A stretch of 58,444 bases of DNA from Pseudomonadota bacterium. Lineage in GTDB: Bacteria; Myxococcota; Myxococcia; Myxococcales; Myxococcaceae. The notes beneath the pieces were generated by a model. The model searched no databases. It had not been told where the DNA came from and saw only the letters and a program-made list of their open reading frames with translations. Of this stretch, positions 18,396 to 26,163 are shown one piece after another. How positions within the stretch are numbered: the stretch's first letter is position 1; each line of letters begins with the position of its first letter. The position numbers and the translations under genes are program-made. The stretch lies in contig JAFAAN010000056.1 of NCBI GenBank assembly GCA_023426545.1, positions 1 to 58,444 of the forward strand, in the 5' to 3' direction.

Positions 18396-18469
18396 TGGGG
18401 CGTCGTCTAATGGCAGGACATCAGACTTTGACTCTGAGTATCAAGGTTCGAATCCTTGCGCCCCAGCCA
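18396..18469 (+). tRNA. tRNA-Gln (anticodon TTG), CCA encoded
   Basis: The acceptor stem TGGGGCG (18396-18402) pairs with CGCCCCA (18459-18465). The anticodon loop CTTTGAC gives anticodon TTG (UUG), the T arm contains GGTTCGAATCC, and the D arm contains TAATGGCAGGA. The discriminator base is G, as expected for tRNA-Gln, and the 3' CCA (18467-18469) is encoded in the DNA. It is a single tRNA, not in a cluster. A TACACT at 18358-18363 might be its -10 element but no matching -35 is clear. Confidence 0.96.
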
Positions 18470-18531
18470 CTCCGCTCCGGGGGGACGCGGTAGCCAAGCG
18501 TCTGTCCCGTGCATTGAAGGACGGTGGGCCG

Positions 18532-19059
18532 ATGCCGCAGAAGACACTCCTTCTGGTCGCCGTGGGAAGCCCGCCTGTCTCTCTCCTGAGGGATATGCAG
18601 GACCCGCTGGCGGCGCAAATGGGTGTCTCCGCCGTGGTGTCGAAGACGGTGCTCCAGACGCCGACCTACGCCTTCAACAAGGACCGCGGTCAGTACCACT
18701 GCAACGCCATCATGCGGCGGCTCACGCCCATGCTGGAGTCCGGCCAGTTCGCGGTGCTGGGCGTCTCCGACGTGGACCTCTTCGTGCCGGACTCTCCCTT
18801 CGTCTTCGGGGAGGCGGACCGCGAGTCGAAGACGGCGGTGATGAGCCTCCACCGGCTGGCCCACGGCGCCACCAGCGATACGCTCCGGCGCCGCGCGCAG
18901 GTGGAGGTGGTGCACCAGACGGGGCACCTGCTCGGGTTGTCCTACTGCGAGGACCCGCGGTGCGTGATGTTCTTCGCCCAGACGCCGCAGGACTGCGACC
19001 GCAAGCAGCTCTCGCTCTGCAACCTCTGCCGAAACGAGCTCCAGAAGCTCAACCGCTGA
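18532..19059 (+). CDS. Archaemetzincin-like protein (M54) with substituted catalytic motif
   Basis: This 175 aa protein fits archaemetzincins in length and in its C-terminal signature. The family motif is HExxHxxGxxHC-x4-CxM-x17-CxxC. Here it reads H128-Q129-T-G-H132-L-L-G135-L-S-Y138-C139, then C144-V-M146 and C163-x2-C166. The structural-zinc cysteines are all present, but the catalytic Glu is Gln (codon CAG) and the third zinc His is Tyr (codon TAC), so proteolysis by the usual mechanism is unlikely. The upstream half (VGVSDVDLFVPDSPFVFGEA) also matches the family. The ATG at 18532 follows the tRNA by 62 bp. A retained fold with a non-proteolytic role, or an altered metal site, is inference. 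Confidence 0.82.
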   Translation: MPQKTLLLVAVGSPPVSLLRDMQDPLAAQMGVSAVVSKTVLQTPTYAFNKDRGQYHCNAIMRRLTPMLESGQFAVLGVSDVDLFVPDSPFVFGEADRESKTAVMSLHRLAHGATSDTLRRRAQVEVVHQTGHLLGLSYCEDPRCVMFFAQTPQDCDRKQLSLCNLCRNELQKLNR

Positions 19060-19160
19060 CCTCCGCCACGCCGCCTTGAATCACCCTGCGCGCGTTGACG
19101 TCGGAGCCGGTGCGCCCTGTAGTACGGGGCTCTTCTCGGCCGGGATGCGGAGTGACGACG

Positions 19161-20126
19161 ATGACGGGCAAGCGGCGGTTTCTCGGGGCGGTCTTGGTGG
19201 TGGGGATGCTGGGGGGATGCGAGCCCCTGGACGACGGCGGCGGCGGCACCATCGGGGACGTCCAGTTCACCCGGGGCTTCGCCTTCGTGCGCGAGGATGA
19301 CCGCAACGTCTTCGTGGTGGACGACGGGGGCGACGCCAACAGCCCCCAGCGGCTGACCCACGTCGGGGGGGCCTACTGGCCCTCCGTGTCGCGAGACGGC
19401 CGCAGCGTGGTGTTCGTCCAGCGCAGCGGCGGCTCCACCGCGCTCCTCACGGTGCCCACCTCGGGCGGCACGCCGTCCACGCTGTTCCGGGCGAACGACG
19501 CGGCGTGCGCGCGCGGCTGCTCCAACTTCCGCACGCCCACCTTCAGCCCGGACGGGCGCAGCGTCGTCTTCGTCTTCTCGCCGGGCAACAGCTCGCAGAC
19601 GGCGCTGGCGCGCATCAACACGGATGGCAGCGGCTTCCAGGAGCTCACGCCCAACAACGTCATCGCGTATGGCGCGCCGTCCTTCGTTCCCAACGGCAGC
19701 GCGGTGGTGGTGGGCTCGGGCAGTGGCCTGAACCAGCTCGACCAGATTGCCTATGTGCCGCTCAATGGCGGCTTCATCACCTACAGCAGCCTGAGCATGG
19801 GTGTGCAGTTCGTGGAGAACCGCGTAGCGGTGTCTCCGAACGGCGCCCAGGTGGCGCTGGATGGCCGGCTGTCCTCGGGCGGCACGCGCATCTTCGTCGC
19901 GCCGCTCTCGGGCACCAACCTCGGGGCGCTCCAGCGCGTCACCGGCAGCGGCACGGGCACCGAGGAGTCGTGGCCGAGCTGGACGGGCGCCAGCCAGCTG
20001 GGCTTCCTCATCAGCTCGGGGGGAAGCGACCCTGGCATCTACCGCGCGAGCGTGGGCGCGGGCGCCACGGGCTCGGTGTCGCTCGCGGTGCCCAGCGCGG
20101 CGGAGCCGTCCTACGGGCCCATCTGA
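19161..20126 (+). CDS. Lipoprotein with TolB/PD40-like beta-propeller repeats
   Basis: The protein has 321 aa with a signal ending MLGGC (Cys20, lipobox). After a Gly/Asp linker it shows repeated units of the PD40/TolB type, such as YWPSVSRDGRSVVFVQR, TPTFSPDGRSVVFVFS, APSFVPNGSAVVVGS and VAVSPNGAQVALDG, spaced 45-50 residues apart, consistent with a six-bladed propeller. Such lipoproteins usually bind partners rather than catalyse. The ATG at 19161 is preferred because it gives the signal peptide; an in-frame ATG at 19095 does not. Its target is unknown. Confidence 0.86.
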   Translation: MTGKRRFLGAVLVVGMLGGCEPLDDGGGGTIGDVQFTRGFAFVREDDRNVFVVDDGGDANSPQRLTHVGGAYWPSVSRDGRSVVFVQRSGGSTALLTVPTSGGTPSTLFRANDAACARGCSNFRTPTFSPDGRSVVFVFSPGNSSQTALARINTDGSGFQELTPNNVIAYGAPSFVPNGSAVVVGSGSGLNQLDQIAYVPLNGGFITYSSLSMGVQFVENRVAVSPNGAQVALDGRLSSGGTRIFVAPLSGTNLGALQRVTGSGTGTEESWPSWTGASQLGFLISSGGSDPGIYRASVGAGATGSVSLAVPSAAEPSYGPI

Positions 20127-20223
20127 CCCGGGCACCAGCGCCCCGCGCATCCGGGGGAGGCGTCCGGGCCTGATTCGCGCCGTGGGGGGGGCCTGCGGTA
20201 GCCTGACGTATGGAGATGCCGGC

Positions 20224-20748
20224 ATGAGCGTGTCACCCGAAAGCAAGTCACTCGACTCCGGCGCGCGGTCCGAGGAGCCCATCCTGGGGAGCCGCGCCGG
20301 CCACCTCACCGGCTTCGATGCCCAGGGCGCCGTGCTGGTGGACTTCCCGGGGAATGGCGCGGGCCCGGTGCCCGCGCGGCTCGCGGTCGTCGTGGAGCCC
20401 CAGGCGCTCCAGGCCGCCGTCGCCCAGCGGCAGAAGGTCGTGCTCCTCTTCGAGAATGGCGACCCTCGGTTGCCCTTCGTCATGGGGCTCATCCAGGAGC
20501 CCAGCGCCACGCCCCTGCTGGACGCGCTGCTGGAGTCCCCGCCCCCGGCTGCCGCGCAGCGCCCGACGGAGGCGCGTGTGGACGGCAAGCGCGTCGTCAT
20601 CGAGGGCCAGGACGAGGTGGTGCTCAAGTGCGGCGAGGCCAGCATCACCTTGCGCCGCAACGGGAAGGTCATCGTGAAGGGCACCTACCTGGAGTCGCGC
20701 GCCACGGGCACCCACCGCATCAAGGGCGGCACCGTCGAAATCAACTGA
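20224..20748 (+). CDS. DUF6484 domain protein (type VI secretion-associated family)
   Basis: This 174 aa protein has a GGAGAT Shine-Dalgarno. The N-terminal half holds a small beta-barrel-like domain (GHLTGFDAQGAVLVDFPGN, VVLLFENGDPRLPFVMGL) and the C-terminal half a beta-helix-like tail (VVLKCGEASITLRRNGKVIVKG, ending RIKGGTVEIN). This matches what I know of DUF6484 proteins, which sit with VgrG, DUF2169, DUF3540 and PAAR-like genes in type VI effector loci. None of those neighbours is in the window, so this copy is an orphan. An ankyrin protein follows 99 bp downstream on the same strand. Confidence 0.85.
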   Translation: MSVSPESKSLDSGARSEEPILGSRAGHLTGFDAQGAVLVDFPGNGAGPVPARLAVVVEPQALQAAVAQRQKVVLLFENGDPRLPFVMGLIQEPSATPLLDALLESPPPAAAQRPTEARVDGKRVVIEGQDEVVLKCGEASITLRRNGKVIVKGTYLESRATGTHRIKGGTVEIN

Positions 20749-20847
20749 GGGCCCGCTTTCGCCGGGGTGGGCTCGCGGCGGGCAGGCGGCCGGGGCCCGC
20801 TGGCGTCCCGGTGCGCGAGGCGCGATGCTGCCGCGCGGAGGTGGAGG

Positions 20848-21318
20848 ATGTCCCTCTTCGATGCCGTGCTGGCGGGCGATGGCGCCGCCGTGGAGTCCCA
20901 CCTGTCCGCCGGGGCGGACCCGAATCCCTTCGACGCGGAGGGCCGCACGCCGCTGATGGCCGCCGCCCGCGCGGGGCGGGCGGACCTGGTGCAGCGCCTC
21001 CTGGAGGCGGGCGCGGACCCGGAGCTGACGGACCACATCGGCGAGTCCGCGCTCATCATGGCCGCCGCGCATGGCCACGCGGAGGTCTGCCAGTGGCTGA
21101 TGCCCCACGCGCGCGACGATGACCGCGACCTCGCCCGCACGTTGCTGTCGGGCCTGGGCATCACCGACCTGCGCCTGGACACGGCCCCACCGCCGGACAA
21201 GGGCTTCCGCCGCAAGCTGGCGTCGGCCGGGGCCTATGTTTCCGGCAAGCTGGGAGATGACGGCGCCGCGCAGCGCCTGGCGCGTGTCCTGCGCTCGGAG
21301 AAGCAGCGCAAGCCCTGA
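20848..21318 (+). CDS. Ankyrin repeat protein
   Basis: The protein has 156 aa with GGAGG directly upstream of the ATG. Residues ~1-95 form three ankyrin repeats (DPNPFDAEGRTPLMAAARAG, DPELTDHIGESALIMAAAHG), each with the TPLMAAA-type helix. The C-terminal ~60 residues are a charged, lysine-rich helical tail. It has no signal peptide, so it is probably cytoplasmic. Its position after an orphan DUF6484 gene leaves open an immunity or adaptor role, since ankyrin proteins can act that way beside secreted toxins; that is speculation. Confidence 0.85.
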   Translation: MSLFDAVLAGDGAAVESHLSAGADPNPFDAEGRTPLMAAARAGRADLVQRLLEAGADPELTDHIGESALIMAAAHGHAEVCQWLMPHARDDDRDLARTLLSGLGITDLRLDTAPPPDKGFRRKLASAGAYVSGKLGDDGAAQRLARVLRSEKQRKP

Positions 21319-21327
21319 GACGGCGAA

Positions 21328-21360
21328 GGCCCGGGGCTTCACGGTGGAAGCCTCCGGGCC
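21328..21360. terminator. Hairpin between convergent genes
   Basis: GGCCCGGGGCTTC (21328-21340) pairs with GAAGCCTCCGGGCC (21347-21360), with one bulged base and a 6 nt loop. It sits between the ankyrin gene and the oppositely oriented FeS protein gene, so it may end transcripts from both sides. There is no clear T tract. Confidence 0.6.
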
Positions 21361-21413
21361 CTCGTTGACGGGGGCGGGCCACGCAGCGGCCCGCCGCCTT
21401 CCCCGCGTGGGGG

Positions 21414-23621
21414 CTACTCCGGCTTCGCGCTCACCGTCGCGCCGGGCGCCACGGTGCCCACCGCGCCGCTCCGGGACTCCAGCGCGTCGGCCACCAGCTC
21501 GGTGATGTCCTTGACCTTGATGTTCTCCTCGCGGCCGGTGTCGTTCACCGCGTCGGAGAGCATCGTGGAGCAGAACGGGCACGCCACCGCGACGATGCCG
21601 GTGCCACCCTTGTCCTTGTAGTCGCCCACCTGGCCCGGCTTCTTCTTGTCCGCGGCGTCGGGGTAGGGCGTGGTCGGGTCCTCGGCGTGCTTCAGCGTCA
21701 GCGCGGCCTCGTTCAACCGGTTGTGGTTGATGCGCGTGCCAATGTGCTCCTCCATCCACATGCGGCCGCCGCCGGCGCCGCAGCAGAAGCCCTCGCGCTT
21801 GCTGCGCTGCATCTCCACCACCTCGAGCCCGGGGATGGCGTTGAGCACCTCGCGGGGGGCGTCGTAGACGCCGTTGTGGCGGCCCAGGTAGCAGGGGTCG
21901 TGGTAGGTGAGCTTGCTGTTCATCACCGCGGAGAGCTTGATGCGCTTCTCCTTCAGCAGCTCGTTGATGAGCTGCGTGTGGTTGATGACGCGGTACTCGC
22001 CGCCGAACTCCGGGTACTCGTTCTTGATGGTGTTGAAGCAGTGCGGGCACTGGGTGATGACGGCCTTCACGCCCATCGAGTTCCACGTCTCGACGTTCGT
22101 CTTCGCCATCGTCTGGAAGAGGTACTCGTTGCCCATGCGGCGCGCCGAGTCGCCGTTGCACATCTCCTGCTTCGACAGCGTGGCGAAGCTCACGCCGGCC
22201 TCGCGCAGAATCTTCACCAGCGCGCGGCTGACCTTCTTCTGCTTGTCGTCGTAGCTGCCCGCGCAGCCCACGAAGAAGAGGTACTCGTAGGGGCCGCCGT
22301 CGTCACCCCACGTGGGGAGCGCCAGGTCCTCCGCCCACTCGTCGCGCCGGTCCTGGCCCAGGCCCCAGGGGTTGCCCTGGCGCTCGATGCCCTCGAACAC
22401 GCGCTGGATTTCCGGCGGGAACTCCGCCTTCACCTGCACCTGGTAGCGGCGCATGTCGATGAGGCGCGGCACGTTCTCGATGAACACCGGGCAGGCCTGC
22501 TCGCACCAGCCGCAGCTCGTGCACGCCCACACCGTCTCCGCCTTCAGCGCGCTGCCGATGATTTCGGGCAGCGGCTCCTTCACATGGTTCGGGCCGTAGC
22601 CTTCCTCCACCCACTGCTCGTTCTCCCAGAGCCAGTGCTTCAGGTCCTGGTTGACGCCCTTGTGCGTGAGCGGCTTGCCGGTGATGTACGTCGGACAGTG
22701 CGTCTGGCAGCGGCCACACTCCGTACAGGAGTAGAGGTCCATGCCCTGCTTCCACGTCAGGTCCTTCACCGTGGCGGTGCCGAACTCCTCCTTCTCCAGG
22801 TCCGGCGTGGGCAGCTTGCCGGTGGAGTGTGTGCGCTGGAAGAAGACGGTCGGCAGGCCGGTGATGATGTGGAAGTGCTTGCCGCGGGGCAGGAAGTTCA
22901 GGAACGCCAGGATGATGACCAGGTGGACCCAGAAGCCGGCCGCGCCCACGAGGTGCGCGGCGGTGGGGCCCAGGGACATCATCGCCAGGCCGGCCAGGCT
23001 GGTGAACGGCTCCCACCACACCAGCGCGGCGGGCGACTGGGGCACCTGCGTGGCGCCCACCTGCGCCTGCGCGGCGGCGCCGGCCACCATGTGGCTGCCG
23101 CCGAAGAGGAACTCGGAGATCATCAGCCCGGCGATGAAGGCCAGGATGAGGTAGGCCTCCCAGGACGGCGTCATCCGGTCCGGCTTCACCTTCCAGCGGA
23201 CCCAGACGTAGTAGGCCACGCCCAGCAGGGCCAGCGCGGCGACCACGTCCTTGGCCAGCAGGTAGACCTTGTAGAGGCCCAGCAGCGCGGATTGATCCGC
23301 CCAGAACGGGTGGCTCAGGTCCGTCAGCACCTCCAGCGCCGTGGACGAGAAGCCCATGGCGAAGAGCATGACGGTCCGCAGCGCCAGCACCATGAACGCC
23401 GCGTAGATGAGCACGTGGAACAGGCCCGGCGTGAACTCCTCCGGGTCCACCAGTCGCTTCTGCCCGAGACCGAAGCGCACCAACTGCGCCACGCGGAAGG
23501 GAATGTTGTCGAGCCGGTTCTCCTTCTTCATCGCGAGCAGGACGCCCACGCGACCGGACATGGTCATGACGAAGATGGGAAGGGCTAGGGCTAGCAACAA
23601 GCCGGTGATGATGGGACTCAT
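21414..23621 (-). CDS. Membrane-bound (Fe-S) oxidoreductase with CCG domains, heterodisulfide reductase-like
   Basis: The protein has 735 aa from the ATG at 23621. The N-terminal ~290 residues hold about six transmembrane helices of a NarI/HdrE-like cytochrome b type. Two [4Fe-4S] ferredoxin motifs follow, CTECGRCQTHCP and CTSCGWCEQACP. Then come two cysteine-rich CCG domains (CPHCFNT; HDPCYLGR; EGFCCGAGGGRMW; CPFCSTML), as in HdrD/GlpC. This architecture is found beside or as a partner of electron transfer flavoproteins and passes electrons between a soluble donor and the quinone pool. The His in cytochrome-like helices (GLFHVLIY) could bind heme. No ETF genes are in the window. The final ~40 residues are Ala/Gly-rich. 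Confidence 0.9.
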   Translation of the reverse strand: MSPIITGLLLALALPIFVMTMSGRVGVLLAMKKENRLDNIPFRVAQLVRFGLGQKRLVDPEEFTPGLFHVLIYAAFMVLALRTVMLFAMGFSSTALEVLTDLSHPFWADQSALLGLYKVYLLAKDVVAALALLGVAYYVWVRWKVKPDRMTPSWEAYLILAFIAGLMISEFLFGGSHMVAGAAAQAQVGATQVPQSPAALVWWEPFTSLAGLAMMSLGPTAAHLVGAAGFWVHLVIILAFLNFLPRGKHFHIITGLPTVFFQRTHSTGKLPTPDLEKEEFGTATVKDLTWKQGMDLYSCTECGRCQTHCPTYITGKPLTHKGVNQDLKHWLWENEQWVEEGYGPNHVKEPLPEIIGSALKAETVWACTSCGWCEQACPVFIENVPRLIDMRRYQVQVKAEFPPEIQRVFEGIERQGNPWGLGQDRRDEWAEDLALPTWGDDGGPYEYLFFVGCAGSYDDKQKKVSRALVKILREAGVSFATLSKQEMCNGDSARRMGNEYLFQTMAKTNVETWNSMGVKAVITQCPHCFNTIKNEYPEFGGEYRVINHTQLINELLKEKRIKLSAVMNSKLTYHDPCYLGRHNGVYDAPREVLNAIPGLEVVEMQRSKREGFCCGAGGGRMWMEEHIGTRINHNRLNEAALTLKHAEDPTTPYPDAADKKKPGQVGDYKDKGGTGIVAVACPFCSTMLSDAVNDTGREENIKVKDITELVADALESRSGAVGTVAPGATVSAKPE

Positions 23622-24164
23622 GGGACTCTGAGGACCTCGATGTCGCGGCGGATGGGGCCCGGGCTGCCGCGCCGCGGCAATTCTTGAGTGCACTTCAACC
23701 CTAACAGGGGTGATTTGCGAATCAAGCACCCTGCTGCCCCAGGTGTCCTTCACTGGCGAACCCGTCCCAGGCCCGCCGGGGAGTGAGCGGCCGGCACACG
23801 GATTTACCGGCGGCTCCCCGAGGTCAGAGGTCCCTTGAAAAGAGGGCGCGTAAACCGCCGTGGAGTTCCCATCCGCGCCCCCCGGGCCTACCTTGTGTGC
23901 TCATCGCGGTCAGTGTCCGACGCGTGACGCTCTCCAACTGCCTGGAATATCGAGGCTTCTTCTCTGGAGGGCGGGCAGGTAGGCGGGCAGGCGACATGGC
24001 GCCTGAAACTTTGAGACCCCAAGGGCTTTACAGCGCGGAGCGACATCATCAACATGGTCGGTAAATCGGTCAACGACTGATGGAGCGGGCCTCGCATGGG
24101 GCGGGCCCGGGTCGACCGAAGCGGGATGCCACCTTCACCAGGGTGGCCTCCAGGGGAGCCGGAC
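23622..24164. other. Intergenic region
   Basis: This is 543 bp between a minus-strand gene and a small plus-strand gene. No stable ORF, repeat or convincing promoter was found. It contains AGGGTGATTTGCGAATCAAG near 23706, less GC-rich than its surroundings and possibly part of the promoter of the FeS protein gene. Confidence 0.4.
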
Positions 24165-24326
24165 ATGGTGCACGACGACACCACGTACATGGATGATGAA
24201 GGGTTGCCTTATGTGGATCTGCGGCGGGACGGTGACTCGGAGTCCTTGAGTCCCGACGAGGGTGCGCCCGGTCGCCGCTGGGGCTACTCCGAGGAGTCGT
24301 GGGGCGGCTGGAGCGCGGCCGAGTAA
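24165..24326 (+). CDS. Small acidic protein of unknown function
   Basis: The protein has 53 aa from the ATG at 24165, with AGGGGAG 7 nt upstream. It is strongly acidic and rich in Asp, Glu, Gly and Trp (MVHDDTTYMDDEGLPYVDLRRD at the start, ending WGYSEESWGGWSAAE), with no hydrophobic segment. The Shine-Dalgarno and the non-random composition favour a real gene over a chance ORF. No family is recognised. A 379 bp gap follows before the VWA gene. Confidence 0.5.
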   Translation: MVHDDTTYMDDEGLPYVDLRRDGDSESLSPDEGAPGRRWGYSEESWGGWSAAE

Positions 24327-24705
24327 TACGCGGCCCCCGCGGCCGGTGGATGCGCGGGGGCAATTGCGGTCACCGGGGCGTTGGATGCCCGAGAGGTGGC
24401 TCCCCTCGAGGTGAGCCCCCGGGTGTTGTGCCCCGTGGCGTGGCGCCCAGGCAGGCGACCCGTCATCTTCTCTCCAGTGCTTGCGTCGATAGCCCCGGAC
24501 CGGGCTGGCGGTGTGCGTGTGTCACATCCCGACCCGCCCCCTTGCTCCAAGGCACGACTCCCGACATTCTCAGACCCCGCAGCCTGCCCGTGGGCGTCCC
24601 CCGCTCCCGTGCGTTGTGGCCCATGAGACTTCCGGCGTCGGGGGTTGTCCGCCCTCGCAGATTGATTCGCGGCACAATGCCTCGTGCGACCACGGGGGAG
24701 TACGT
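24327..24705. other. Intergenic region upstream of VWA gene
   Basis: This is 379 bp of GC-rich sequence with short CCCCGTGG-like runs but no organised repeat, hairpin with T tract, or promoter that I can support. Confidence 0.4.
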
Positions 24706-25959
24706 ATGAAGCAGACGGCCTGGGCAGTGGAGCGCGATGCCGAGCACGGCCGCGAGGTGCTCCTCCTCGTCACCCTGGAAGCCGCCGCTGACGCGCCCCG
24801 CGCCCCCGTGGCCATCAACCTGGCCCTGGACCGCAGCGCCTCCATGCGGGGCGTCCCGCTGCTCGCCGCCGTGCAGGCCGCCCAGGCCCTGGTCGAGCGC
24901 GCCAGCTCGCGCGACTACCTGGGCCTGCTCACCTTCGACGCCGAGCCCGAGCAGGTCCTCCCCATGCGGGCCATGGACGCCAGCGCCCGGGCGCAGTTCC
25001 TCCAGGTGCTCGCGCGCCTGGAGTCCGGCGAGGGCACCGCGCTGCACGAGGCCGTCGAGTGCGCCTCGGAGGTCGTCCGCCGCGTGCTCGTGCCCGGCGC
25101 CCGGCCGCAGGTGCTGCTGCTCACCGACGGAGAGCCCTCGGTGGGCCCGTCGCAACTGTCCGAGTTCAAGTCCCAGGGCGCCCGCGTCGCCGAGTCCGGC
25201 GTCATGCTCCACGCGCTGGGCCTGGGCCGGCACTACCTGCCCGACATCCTGGAGGCGCTCACCCACGCCTCCGGCACCGGCTTCGTGCACGTGGACGACC
25301 CCGAGGGGCTGCCCATGGCCGTGGGCCAGCTCGGCGCCGAGCTCTTCGGCGAGGTCGTGGCCGACGCGCGCGTACACGTGCTGCCCTCGGGCTTCGCTGA
25401 CCTCCGCTGCCGCCACCGCTACCCGTCGCGCGTCGAGGGCGACGCCATGAGCGCGATGCTGGGCGCCGTCTCCCAGTGCTTCCCGCGCCGCGTCCTCTTC
25501 GCCGGCACGCTGGACCAGGCGGAGTGGAGCCTGGGGGTGACGACGTCCTTCTCCGAGCGCGGTGACACGCGGCGCATCTCCGTGCCGGTGACGCGCGTGC
25601 TGCCTGACAGCGACATGGGCCGCTTCGTGCGCGCGGTGTCCGCCGAGCTGGACCTGGTCGCCGCCGAGTCCGCCGCGTGGAAGGCCCTGGGCCGCCGTCA
25701 CCAGGACGCCGCCGAGCGCGCGCTGGAGGCCGCGGACCTGGCGCTCTACAAGCTCGCGCGGCTCGGCGCGTCCGAGGTGCCCGCGCAGCGTCATGTGGAG
25801 CGGCTGGCCGACCTGCGCCGGGTGATGGAGCGCCGCGCGAACCAGCCCCACGCGCTGGTGATGCGCCGCGCGCACTCGGAGGTCTCCCGCATCACCATGA
25901 GCCGTGTGGGGCCCGCGGCCCCCGCGCAAGCGCTGGTGCCCTGGAAGACCGAGGATTGA
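24706..25959 (+). CDS. VWA domain protein
   Basis: The protein has 417 aa from the ATG at 24706, with GGGGGAG upstream. A von Willebrand A domain occupies residues ~35-215, with an intact MIDAS motif (DRSASM, then a conserved Thr in EGTALHEA and LLTDGEPS). The C-terminal 200 residues hold a beta domain and a helical region (WKALGRRHQDAAERALEAADLALYKLARLG). There is no signal peptide or membrane helix, so it is likely cytoplasmic. VWA proteins of this plan often work with MoxR-type ATPases; the MoxR gene in this window lies ~22 kb away and has its own VWA partner. Function unknown. Confidence 0.85.
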   Translation: MKQTAWAVERDAEHGREVLLLVTLEAAADAPRAPVAINLALDRSASMRGVPLLAAVQAAQALVERASSRDYLGLLTFDAEPEQVLPMRAMDASARAQFLQVLARLESGEGTALHEAVECASEVVRRVLVPGARPQVLLLTDGEPSVGPSQLSEFKSQGARVAESGVMLHALGLGRHYLPDILEALTHASGTGFVHVDDPEGLPMAVGQLGAELFGEVVADARVHVLPSGFADLRCRHRYPSRVEGDAMSAMLGAVSQCFPRRVLFAGTLDQAEWSLGVTTSFSERGDTRRISVPVTRVLPDSDMGRFVRAVSAELDLVAAESAAWKALGRRHQDAAERALEAADLALYKLARLGASEVPAQRHVERLADLRRVMERRANQPHALVMRRAHSEVSRITMSRVGPAAPAQALVPWKTED

Positions 25960-26163
25960 CGCCGCTCCCCTGGCTGCCCCCGCCGTGTGGGACCATGACG
26001 TCGCGTCTGTGACGCTGTAACCCTCGCGTCGCCGGCCGCCCGCCCAAGCACGGGCCGGGTGCGTCGACGAAGGGGAATGCCCGCCTGGCCGAATGGTTCA
26101 GTGTCCTCGGAGTCTCGCGCCTGCCGCTGGCGGGTCGGCCTCCTCTGGGTTAACGGGAGTCGC

